Below, in pieces: positions 36,362-43,694 of a DNA stretch of 64,000 bases. Origin of the DNA: Asanoa siamensis (GTDB lineage Bacteria; Actinomycetota; Actinomycetes; Mycobacteriales; Micromonosporaceae); NCBI RefSeq assembly GCF_016862555.1, contig NZ_BONE01000021.1:53781-117780 (forward strand), in the 5' to 3' direction. Position numbers and translations under genes: made by a program. The stretch's first letter is position 1, and each line of letters starts with the position of its first letter. The notes beneath the pieces were generated by a model. The model was given only the letters and a program-made list of their open reading frames with translations, searched no databases and had not been told where the DNA came from.

Positions 36362-37414
36362 TCAGAGGAGCGACAGGTGCACGTGGTTGGTGTGATCGCT
36401 GGACGGATCACCGCCGACGCCGCTGTAGGGCTTCCAGTTGCCCGTCGACGGTAGCCAGACCTGGCGGTACCAGATCACGTAGAGGATGCCCAGCTTGTCG
36501 GCGTTCTTGACGAGGAACGCCGCCAGGTTGTTGCCGTAGAACCGGTCACCGCCCTGGGCGTCACCGCTGCCGAAGTCGTTGGTCTTGAAGACCGAGAAGT
36601 CGCAGGCGCGCCCCTTCGGATGCTCGAAGGGGCCGCCGTCGCGGTGGCACGAGACGAACCGCTTGTAGCCCAGCCGCTGGGTCTCCTTGAGCGCGAAGAG
36701 CGTGCGCGCCGTGATGCACCCGTTGGTGGTCGGGTCGTCGACGTTGCACGACTGCGGCGGGAACGAGCCGTCCGCGGACCGCGGCGACTGCCTGGCCGTC
36801 GGCAGGTTCGCGTACACGTTGCCGTTGACCGTCTTGCCGCCGGCCAGCTTGAACGCCTTCTCCACATCGGCCTTCTGCTTGGCCATCACGGTCAGCTGGG
36901 CCTGCTCGCGCTTGACCTCGAGGTCGAGTTGGGCCTTGGCCTCGTTGGCCCGCCGTTGGTTCTCGGCCAACTCGGTGAGCTGCGCGTTGTCCAGGGAGTT
37001 GAGCATGTCGAGCGTCTCGGCCCGGGCCAGGAAGTCGTTGCTGTCACGGCTGTTGAGCATCATGAGGACCGGGCCGAGCCGGCCGTTCATGTAGTTGTGG
37101 CGGGCGATCTCGGCGACCTGCGGGACCAGCGCGGCCCGGCGCACGTCCAGCCGGACCAGCTCCTTGCCGAGCGCGTCCTGCTTCTTCTTCGCGTCGGCGG
37201 CCGCGTTCTTCGCCTCGACGAAGGCTCGGCTGGTCCGCTCGATCGCGTCGTCCAGCAACTCGTTCTTGCCGCCCTCGGCGGGTGCCGCCGGGGTCGGGCT
37301 GGGGTTGGGTGCGGCGACCGCGGCCGGGGCGAGGGCAAGGCTCACCAACAGCGTCACGGTCCCCACGAGGGCTGCGCGCGGGGCAATCGCGCGCGGACGT
37401 CCTGTGCGCGTCAT
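36362..37414 (-). CDS. Secreted coiled-coil protein with ARB_07466/VldE-like C-terminal domain
   Basis: Exported 350-residue protein. A signal peptide (about 1-35, LVGTVTLLVSLALAPAAVAA) is followed by a Pro-rich spacer, a coiled coil (about 50-195) rich in Ala, Lys and Glu like the hinge region of NlpC/P60 hydrolases, and a C-terminal domain (about 220-350) with NGCITARTLFAL, VSCHRDGGPFEHPKGRACDF and SSDHTNHVHLS. These His/Asp residues resemble metal-dependent peptidase-like folds of the ARB_07466 type. The probable role is in peptidoglycan remodelling; catalytic activity is unproven. ATG 37412-37414 follows GAAGGA, and a c-di-AMP riboswitch occupies the leader. Confidence 0.86.
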   Translation of the reverse strand: MTRTGRPRAIAPRAALVGTVTLLVSLALAPAAVAAPNPSPTPAAPAEGGKNELLDDAIERTSRAFVEAKNAAADAKKKQDALGKELVRLDVRRAALVPQVAEIARHNYMNGRLGPVLMMLNSRDSNDFLARAETLDMLNSLDNAQLTELAENQRRANEAKAQLDLEVKREQAQLTVMAKQKADVEKAFKLAGGKTVNGNVYANLPTARQSPRSADGSFPPQSCNVDDPTTNGCITARTLFALKETQRLGYKRFVSCHRDGGPFEHPKGRACDFSVFKTNDFGSGDAQGGDRFYGNNLAAFLVKNADKLGILYVIWYRQVWLPSTGNWKPYSGVGGDPSSDHTNHVHLSLL

Positions 37415-37431
37415 TCACGTTCCTTCGGTCG

Positions 37432-37575
37432 GGCCGCCGACCGGGTTAGCTGACGGGTTCGGGACGGAACAACCCCTACCGCATTGCGCGGACTCACCCC
37501 AAGGGAACTCTGGGTCCCCGGCTCGCCTCACGGCGATTAGGCGGCAGCGGCGCCGGAGTCACCGGGGGGATGATC
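37432..37575 (-). ncRNA. c-di-AMP riboswitch (ydaO/yuaA class)
   Basis: Reading the minus strand toward the start at 37414, the leader contains the conserved blocks CTAATCGCC, GAGCCGGGGACCCA, TTGGGGTGA, GGTAGGGGTTGTTCC and CCCGAACCCGTCAGCTAACC, in the order found in actinobacterial ydaO elements such as those upstream of resuscitation-promoting-factor and NlpC/P60 genes. The element ends about six bases before the GAAGGA ribosome binding site. In this class c-di-AMP binding usually lowers expression. The 5' boundary is approximate. Confidence 0.85.
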
Positions 37576-37931
37576 CGGCTGAAGCCGGGGCCAGCTTAAC
37601 CGATCCTGACCTATTCTTCGCAAGCATCGAAAGGCGCCTTCTTTGTACGCGGAATGCGTTACGTACCAACGACTTTCGGTCACCAAAGGCGCCCTTAAGA
37701 AAGCGTTCGGAAAAACGTGAAAGAAGCGGGACGCAACCGCCCCCGTCAGCCGAACGTGTGGTCAATCGGGTGTTCATTTCGAGTTGGCCGGTTTGGCTGG
37801 ACACGGCGGCCCGCGGGACCGCTAATGGAGTCACCCCGACCGGGCTCCCGGACGGCACACCTACCTCACCGAACGCCGCCGCCGGCCCTGCCCACCGACG
37901 GCGGCGGACGACCGCACTCATCGGAGGCGCC
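37576..37931 (+). other. Intergenic region upstream of egtA
   Basis: No conserved protein is encoded on either strand. The stretch 37615-37760 is clearly A+T-richer and should contain the promoters of egtA (plus) and the riboswitch transcript (minus). AAAGGCGCCTT at 37630-37640 and AAAGGCGCCCTT at 37685-37696 are near-identical direct repeats with palindromic cores, possible regulator sites. Confidence 0.45.
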
Positions 37932-39173
37932 GTGGACGACATCGCCGTCCTCACGGAGCGCGCTGCGGAGATCTACGTCGCGGCCGCGGGATTTCGGGTC
38001 GGCCCCATCGGCCGGGTCGGCGTCGAGGTCGAGTACCCGGTGCGAGATCCGCGGACGCCGCTGGCGCGGCCGTCGATCGACCGGCTGACCGCGGCCACCG
38101 CCCACCTGGGCCCACTGCCCGGCGGCGGCCAGATCACCATCGAGCCCGGCGGCCAGTTGGAGATCTCGTCCGCGGTCGGCGCGTCCCTCGTGGACTGTGT
38201 CGACGCGAACCGGGCCGACCTGTCGGTGGTGCGGTCGGCCTTGGCCGCCGACGGCCTCGTGCTCGACGGCACCGGCCTGGACGCGCACCGCACACCCGAA
38301 CTGATCACGACGAACCCGCGCTACGTCGCGCTCGCCGAATACCACGGCCGCTCCGGCGGCAAGGGCCTCGCGGTCATGTGCAACTCGGCCTCGGTGCAGG
38401 TCTGCCTGGACTCGGGCGACGACTCCGACGGCTGGGCCGGCTACCGGATGCGCTGGTGGCTCGCGGACGCGATCGGCCCGGTGCTGCTGGCGGCGTTCGC
38501 CAACTCGCCGCGGACCGTGCGCGGCCACCGCTGGGTCTCCTACCGGCAGGCGCTGCGGTTCGGCACCGACGCCACCCGGACCCGCGCACCCCGCCGCGGC
38601 GGCGAGCCCCGGGACGACTGGGCCCGCTACGCCCTGCGGGCCAACGTGGCGATGATCGCCGAGCCGGAGCCCGCGGCCTGGCAGGTTCCGACCGGTCTGA
38701 CGATGCGCTCCTGGCTGCGCGGCCACGGCCCGCGCCCGGTCACCCTGGCAGACCTGGAACGCCACCTCGGCACCCTGGTCCCACCGGTACGCCCGCGCGG
38801 CTACCTCGAGTTCCGCATGATCGACCAGCAGCCGGGCGACGGCTGGGTCGTGCCGCTGGCGGTGGTCAGCGCGCTGCTCGACGACCCGATCGCGGCCGAC
38901 GCGGCCGCGGCGGCGACCGAGCACCTGCGCTCGCCCCTGCGCCGGCACCGCGACTGGCTGGCGGCGGCCCGCACGGGTCTGCGCGACCCGCAACTCGCGA
39001 CGGCGGCCCTGACCTGCTTCACGGCGGCCGCGGCGGCCCTCGACCGCCGGGGCGCCGGGCCGCGCATCCAGCAGGCGGTGGCGGCGTTCATCGAGCGCTA
39101 CGTGGCCCGCGGCGCCTGCCCGGCCGACGACCCGGTCCCACCGGCCACTTTCACGGAGCCCGCCCTAGGTTAG
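37932..39173 (+). CDS. egtA: Glutamate-cysteine ligase EgtA, ergothioneine biosynthesis
   Basis: Ligase of 413 residues making gamma-glutamylcysteine, the thiol donor for ergothioneine. Family features: GVEVEYPV near the N-terminus with the ATP/metal-binding glutamate, GGQITIEPGGQLEISS, RYVALAEYHGRSGGKGLAVMCNSASVQVCLD, and PRGYLEFRMIDQQP. GTG 37932 has GGAGG at 37923-37927; the frame is open far upstream through non-conserved sequence. In most actinobacteria egtA begins an egtABCDE cluster, but here the next gene is a convergent lipid kinase, so the remaining genes must be elsewhere. Confidence 0.92.
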   Translation: MDDIAVLTERAAEIYVAAAGFRVGPIGRVGVEVEYPVRDPRTPLARPSIDRLTAATAHLGPLPGGGQITIEPGGQLEISSAVGASLVDCVDANRADLSVVRSALAADGLVLDGTGLDAHRTPELITTNPRYVALAEYHGRSGGKGLAVMCNSASVQVCLDSGDDSDGWAGYRMRWWLADAIGPVLLAAFANSPRTVRGHRWVSYRQALRFGTDATRTRAPRRGGEPRDDWARYALRANVAMIAEPEPAAWQVPTGLTMRSWLRGHGPRPVTLADLERHLGTLVPPVRPRGYLEFRMIDQQPGDGWVVPLAVVSALLDDPIAADAAAAATEHLRSPLRRHRDWLAAARTGLRDPQLATAALTCFTAAAAALDRRGAGPRIQQAVAAFIERYVARGACPADDPVPPATFTEPALG

Positions 39174-39177
39174 GGGG

Positions 39178-40065
39178 CTAACCCGGCAGGCAGAGGGTGA
39201 TCGCGGCGGGGACTGCGCGGACCTTGAGCTTCTTGGCCGCGTCGCGTGCGCCGCCGTCCATCTCGTAGATGAGCGGCTCCGCCAGGTCCACCCGGATCTT
39301 GCGGCCCGTCGTAATCTTGATGAACGGCGAGCCGTCGGAGCGGCCCGTGGCCATCCGCCCGAGCGTGCGCGCCCATTCCAGCGCGCCCTCGGCGGTGGCC
39401 ACGCCGACCTCCAGCCGGCCGTCGTGCGGGTCGGCGTCGTCGAACGCGCGGATGCCGCCGGTGATGGTGCCGACGTTGCCGAACAGCACACAGCTCGCCG
39501 CGCCCGCATACCACTCCTCGCCGTCGACCGTCACCCGCATCGGCACCGCGCCGTCGCGGACGTGTCGCGCACCGGTCCAGGCGTACGCGAGCCGGCCGAG
39601 CCGGTCCTTGAGCCCGCGGTCCGCGTCCCGGATCAACTCGCCGTCGAAGCCGGCCCCGGCCATCACCGCGAAGTGCTCGCCGTTGACCCGGCCGACGTCC
39701 ACGGACCGGCGCTTGCCGTGCAGGCCGATCTCCACCGCCTCGGCGAGGTCTTCCGGGATCTCCAGGTTGGCGGCGAGCAGGTTGGCCGTGCCGGCCGGCA
39801 GGATGGCCAGCGGCACGTCGTCGGCGCCCGCCCGGGCCAGCGCGTCGACCGTGCGCTGCACCATCCCGTCGCCGCCCCAGACGAAGATCAGCTCCGCGCC
39901 CGCGTCCAGCGCCTTGCGTACCTTCTTCGGCGCTTTCCGGCTCTTGGGCACCTCGTACCAGAGGGGTTCGATCACGCCCGCGTCGGCGAGCAGGCGCCGC
40001 AGTTCCGGCAAGCCGCCGTCGAGGCTCTTCTTCCGATGGGCCACCACCGCGACCTTGTCCGCCAT
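39178..40065 (-). CDS. Diacylglycerol-kinase-family lipid kinase
   Basis: Lipid kinase of 295 residues (DAGK catalytic family). The N-terminal domain begins MADKVAVVAHRKKSLDGG and carries the nucleotide site VWGGDGMVQRTVDALA (GGDG) and ILPAGTANLLA; the C-terminal beta domain has VNGEHFAVMAGAGFDG. It would phosphorylate a lipid such as diacylglycerol, or a related membrane lipid in polymer biosynthesis. ATG 40063-40065 gives the conserved start; residues from the longer open frame do not match. It lies 11 bp after the glycosyltransferase gene on the same strand, so it is probably co-transcribed with it and linked to the glycopolymer locus. Confidence 0.9.
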   Translation of the reverse strand: MADKVAVVAHRKKSLDGGLPELRRLLADAGVIEPLWYEVPKSRKAPKKVRKALDAGAELIFVWGGDGMVQRTVDALARAGADDVPLAILPAGTANLLAANLEIPEDLAEAVEIGLHGKRRSVDVGRVNGEHFAVMAGAGFDGELIRDADRGLKDRLGRLAYAWTGARHVRDGAVPMRVTVDGEEWYAGAASCVLFGNVGTITGGIRAFDDADPHDGRLEVGVATAEGALEWARTLGRMATGRSDGSPFIKITTGRKIRVDLAEPLIYEMDGGARDAAKKLKVRAVPAAITLCLPG

Positions 40066-40076
40066 GGCGACGAGGT

Positions 40077-41963
40077 TTACCCCGGCAGCGCCGCCCGTAC
40101 GCCTGGCTCCGTGCCGAACTCCGGGTGTCGCAGCACGCCCGGCCACTGCGGGCCGTTGTTACGCAGGAAGTATTCGATCCCGGTGTCCCAGGTGTGCCCG
40201 CCGGCCCGCCGGTGGTAGAGGTAGCCGAGCGGGTGGGTCCGGTAGATCAGGCCGCCCGCCCGCGTGACGCGCTCGATCAGGCCCCGGTCGATCGACCGCG
40301 GCACCGGCCGCCAGCCACCGATCTCCTCCAGGTCGCCCCGGCTGATCAGCATCGTGCCGCCGGCGACCACCTTCGCGTAGTTCTCGGCACCCGCGCTCTC
40401 CCGGCGCACCGTGATGCCCAACGCGTGCAGGTAGACGAAGTCGGCGGTCTTGCCGACCAGCGTCGCGCCGGAGACGAGCCGGGCCAGCACGAGGTCCCAG
40501 ACGTGCTCCGGCCCGTACGTGTCGTCATCGTCGATCTTGGTCAGCAGGCTGCCCCGCGCGCGCATCGTGGCCCGGCCGATCGCCTCGCCGAAGCCGTACC
40601 GCTGCTCTGGCCCGATCGTCATTAGCTCGACCGGCCGGGTGCAGCGCGCGACCTGGCCCAGCAGCTCGGCCGACGGGTGCGTCCCGTGCAGGCAGAGCAC
40701 GATCTCGAGATCCGGGTACGTCTGCCGTTCGATCGCGGCGATGGCCGGGGCGACGTGCTCGAGCCGGCGGGTCACCAGCAGCACGCTGACCGGCGGCGGG
40801 GCGGTCAGCGCCGGGAACGTCGCGCCGGCCAGCCGGGGCAGCGCGAACGCGGTGGCATGCTGGCGCAACGCCGCCCGGCGCTGGCGGACCGCCCGTGCCT
40901 CCCACTCGAGCTCGTCCGCGGCCGGCGGCGGCAGGTCGCCCAGCACCAGCGGGCGCAGCTCGTCGGCGAGCAGGGCGGCGACGGGCGGGCGCAGCCGGGG
41001 CGCGTGGACGAGCACGCCGGCCGCCGCGAGCCGCACCAGCACCGCCGCCTCGCGGGCCGGATAGACGCAGGGCGCCTGGGCGCAGTGCACGATGCCGACC
41101 TCGACCAGGGCGGCCACGGACTCCGGCGGCAGGCGGTGGTCGTCCATCCGGCCCCGGGCCAGCACTCCCGCGGGCCCGTCGATCCGCCAGCCGTGCTCCT
41201 CGAAGACCAGTTCGGCGCGGGGCACCCGCCGGCCGAACGGGCCGTACCGCCCGACGTAGGCCTCGACGTCGACCAGCACCGTGCGGCCCACCCCGGCCGC
41301 ACCGGCCCGGATCACCCCGCCGTACAGGGGATCCGGCGTCTCGCCGGCCGGCGGCAGCGGTGCGCCGTCGGCGCTGAGCACAAGGTCGTGCGGGCGGATG
41401 TCGGCGTCGGTCGGCAGCGCGCCGCTGACCACCGCCACGTTGGCCGTCGCGCCCACCCACGGCGGCGCGACCTCCTGCGCGGTGATGTCGGCGCTGACCG
41501 CCCGGGGCAGGGGCCGCACGGAGCTGAACACGGGCAGCACGGCCATGATCAGCTTGCGCAGCGGCGCGGGGCGACGCAGCTCCAGCCCGACGGTGGCCCG
41601 GCCGCGGTCGGCCGTGGGCAGGTCGACCCGGTGCGCGACCAGGTGTGGCACCGGGCCGAGCCGGCCCGACCAGGTGCTCTGTGGGTTCTGCCAGTCCTCG
41701 ACGAAGACGGTCAGCTCGCGCACCATGGTGCCGCCGACCGGGTGGTCCAGCAGCCGGCGGAGATCCGCGAGCGAGGCGGCGCCCACGCACATCGTGGTGA
41801 CCCAGGTGCCCGGCCCCAGCGGCGCCGCGGAACGCTCCGGCGAGTCGATCACCCGCAGCCGGGCGCCGAGCATCCCGACGGGCCAGGCCCGCCCCGGCGC
41901 GGGACGCGGGCCGGCGAAGATCCGCCACCGGCGGAAACGGCTCCGGTGCTGGTCCGCCGCCAC
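40077..41963 (-). CDS. Large glycosyltransferase family 2 protein
   Basis: A 628-residue protein. The GT-A domain is in the C-terminal half (about 375-600): VSVLLVTRRLEHVAPAIAAI, QTYPDLEIVLCLHG, the metal motif TKIDDDDTYGPEHV and WDTGIEYFL. The N-terminal ~370 residues have no recognised fold apart from short Ala/Arg-rich helices, with HGWRIDGPAGVLARGRMDDH in the middle. GTG 41961-41963 is chosen because AAGGGGG precedes it with suitable spacing. It diverges from the other GT2 gene at 42057 across a 93 bp promoter region and runs toward the lipid kinase gene. Likely a wall-polymer glycosyltransferase. Confidence 0.82.
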   Translation of the reverse strand: MAADQHRSRFRRWRIFAGPRPAPGRAWPVGMLGARLRVIDSPERSAAPLGPGTWVTTMCVGAASLADLRRLLDHPVGGTMVRELTVFVEDWQNPQSTWSGRLGPVPHLVAHRVDLPTADRGRATVGLELRRPAPLRKLIMAVLPVFSSVRPLPRAVSADITAQEVAPPWVGATANVAVVSGALPTDADIRPHDLVLSADGAPLPPAGETPDPLYGGVIRAGAAGVGRTVLVDVEAYVGRYGPFGRRVPRAELVFEEHGWRIDGPAGVLARGRMDDHRLPPESVAALVEVGIVHCAQAPCVYPAREAAVLVRLAAAGVLVHAPRLRPPVAALLADELRPLVLGDLPPPAADELEWEARAVRQRRAALRQHATAFALPRLAGATFPALTAPPPVSVLLVTRRLEHVAPAIAAIERQTYPDLEIVLCLHGTHPSAELLGQVARCTRPVELMTIGPEQRYGFGEAIGRATMRARGSLLTKIDDDDTYGPEHVWDLVLARLVSGATLVGKTADFVYLHALGITVRRESAGAENYAKVVAGGTMLISRGDLEEIGGWRPVPRSIDRGLIERVTRAGGLIYRTHPLGYLYHRRAGGHTWDTGIEYFLRNNGPQWPGVLRHPEFGTEPGVRAALPG

Positions 41964-42056
41964 GCGACGCCCCCTTCGTGCCGGAAACCCCCGTTGACCG
42001 GCACATTTAACGTAGCGTCCAGGCGGGGTGGATTTCCGCTGGATACACTCACGACC

Positions 42057-43685
42057 GTGCCGACCCCGAACGACGCAGCCGAGCCGGTCCGGATCTTCCG
42101 CAACGACTGGAGCGTCCTGGAGCCGCCCGAGATCGGCGCCTGGAGTCCCACGAAGACCGTTTCGGTGGTCATTCCGGCCTACAACTGCCAGGAGTCGCTC
42201 AACCTGACGCTGGCCGCGCTGGCGCACCAGACCTACCCCGAGGAACTGCTCGAGGTCGTGATCGCCGACGACACCAGCGACCCGCCGATCGAGCTGCCGA
42301 AGATCCGTCCGGCCAACACCCGGATCGTCCGGGTCGCCGACCACTCGGCGGGTTGGGGCCGGGCCAACGCCCTGCACGTCGGCGCCACCAACAGCACCGG
42401 CGAGATCCTGCACTGGCTCGACGCCGACATGGTCGTCTTCCCCGCGCACGTCGAGGCGCAGGTCCGCTGGCACCACGTCAGCGACGATGTCGTCACGCTC
42501 GGCTACAAGCGCTTCGTCACGAGCTGGGCCACGCCGGAAGAGGTCGCCGAGCGGTGCGCGGCCGGCACCATCGACACGCTGTTCGCCTTCGAGGACACCG
42601 AGCCGCACGACTACGTCGAGAAGATCATCGACGACACCGACCAGCTGCGGGCCGGCGACCACCTCAACTTCCGGGCCCACGTCGGTGCGACGGCCGCGCT
42701 GACCCGCCGGCTCTACGAGGAGACCGGCGGGCTCGACACCAGCCTGCGGCTCGGCGAGGACACGGAGTTCGGCTACCGGCTGACCCAGGCGGGGGCGGCC
42801 TTCGTACCCGAGCCCAAGGCCGGCAGTTGGCACATGGGTCCGACCAACATGATGCAGCGCGGCGAGGCGCTGCGCCGCTACAACTGGCCGTTCCTGGCTG
42901 ACCTGATGCCGCAGCCGCGCTGGCTGCGCTCGGTCGGCAACCGGAGCTGGCAGGTCCCGCTGGTCACCGCGGTGGTCCGGGCCGAGGGCAGCTTCGAGCT
43001 GGTCAAGACGTGTGTCGACCTGCTGCTGATGAGCGACCTGACCGACATGCGGATCTTCCTGGTCGGTGACTGGGCGTCGCTCGACAACGGGCGGATGTCG
43101 GTGCTCAAGGACCCCAACCTGGACCTACGGCTGGTCGAGGCGACCTACCGGCACGAGCCGCGGGTCGCGTTGGTGGCCTCGGCGCCCGAGGACGTGTTCC
43201 CCTCGCCGTACCGGATCAACGTCCCCGTCAGCGCCGGCGTCGACGCCAACACGGTGCGGCGGCTGGTCAACATCGCCAACCGGTGGCAGGTCGGGCTGGT
43301 CCGGGTGCTCGCCCCCAAGGAGAACGCGCCGGAGCAGACGCTGGCCCTCTGGCGCACCTCGGCCCTGCGCCGGGCCGCCCGGGCGAAGCGCCCGGACGAG
43401 TCCTGGGAGAAGGCGGTCGTATCGGTGGCCGGCGAACGCTGGGTCAGCGCCCGCGACTTCGCCGTGGCAAATCTGGCCGAGTGGCCGGCGGAGGAGTTGG
43501 TCTCGCCGCTGCCGCGGCTGGTCGCCCGACCGACTTTGGGCAACAAGGTCAGCTTCCTGGGCGTCGACACGATCCCGGTGGGGGGTGCGCGTTCGCTGGC
43601 GCTCGCCACCCGTTTCGTCGCCATGCGCGTCGCGGGCGCGGCCAGCCGCACGCTCCGCACGAGGTTGGTCCGCCGGGGCGAGTAG
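42057..43685 (+). CDS. Glycosyltransferase family 2 protein
   Basis: Cytoplasmic GT-A enzyme of 542 residues. The catalytic domain (about 35-270) has KTVSVVIPAYNCQESLNLTL, VVIADDTSDPP, GWGRANALHVGA, the DxD motif in HWLDADMVVFP, TGGLDTSLRLGEDTEFGYR and the acceptor motif GSWHMGP. A C-terminal region of about 270 residues (LVEATYRHEPRVALVASAP and beyond) is of unknown fold. GTG 42057 is seven bases after TACACT (42044-42049), a good -10 hexamer, so it may be translated from a leaderless mRNA. It converges with the GT2 gene ending at 43695, 9 bp away. Confidence 0.88.
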   Translation: MPTPNDAAEPVRIFRNDWSVLEPPEIGAWSPTKTVSVVIPAYNCQESLNLTLAALAHQTYPEELLEVVIADDTSDPPIELPKIRPANTRIVRVADHSAGWGRANALHVGATNSTGEILHWLDADMVVFPAHVEAQVRWHHVSDDVVTLGYKRFVTSWATPEEVAERCAAGTIDTLFAFEDTEPHDYVEKIIDDTDQLRAGDHLNFRAHVGATAALTRRLYEETGGLDTSLRLGEDTEFGYRLTQAGAAFVPEPKAGSWHMGPTNMMQRGEALRRYNWPFLADLMPQPRWLRSVGNRSWQVPLVTAVVRAEGSFELVKTCVDLLLMSDLTDMRIFLVGDWASLDNGRMSVLKDPNLDLRLVEATYRHEPRVALVASAPEDVFPSPYRINVPVSAGVDANTVRRLVNIANRWQVGLVRVLAPKENAPEQTLALWRTSALRRAARAKRPDESWEKAVVSVAGERWVSARDFAVANLAEWPAEELVSPLPRLVARPTLGNKVSFLGVDTIPVGGARSLALATRFVAMRVAGAASRTLRTRLVRRGE

Positions 43686-43694
43686 GGCGACCGG

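Noticed and set aside
37095..37931. 5' extension of egtA
   Set aside because: It would cover the riboswitch and antisense of the wall-protein gene; conservation begins at GTG 37932.
37559..37954. 131-codon frame on the minus strand in the riboswitch/egtA spacer
   Set aside because: Basic, Ser/Arg-rich translation without conservation, overlapping the egtA start and the riboswitch region.
40677..42056. Large 5' extension of the glycosyltransferase at 42057
   Set aside because: The extension is antisense to another glycosyltransferase gene and has no homology; GTG 42057 with its -10 is a better start.
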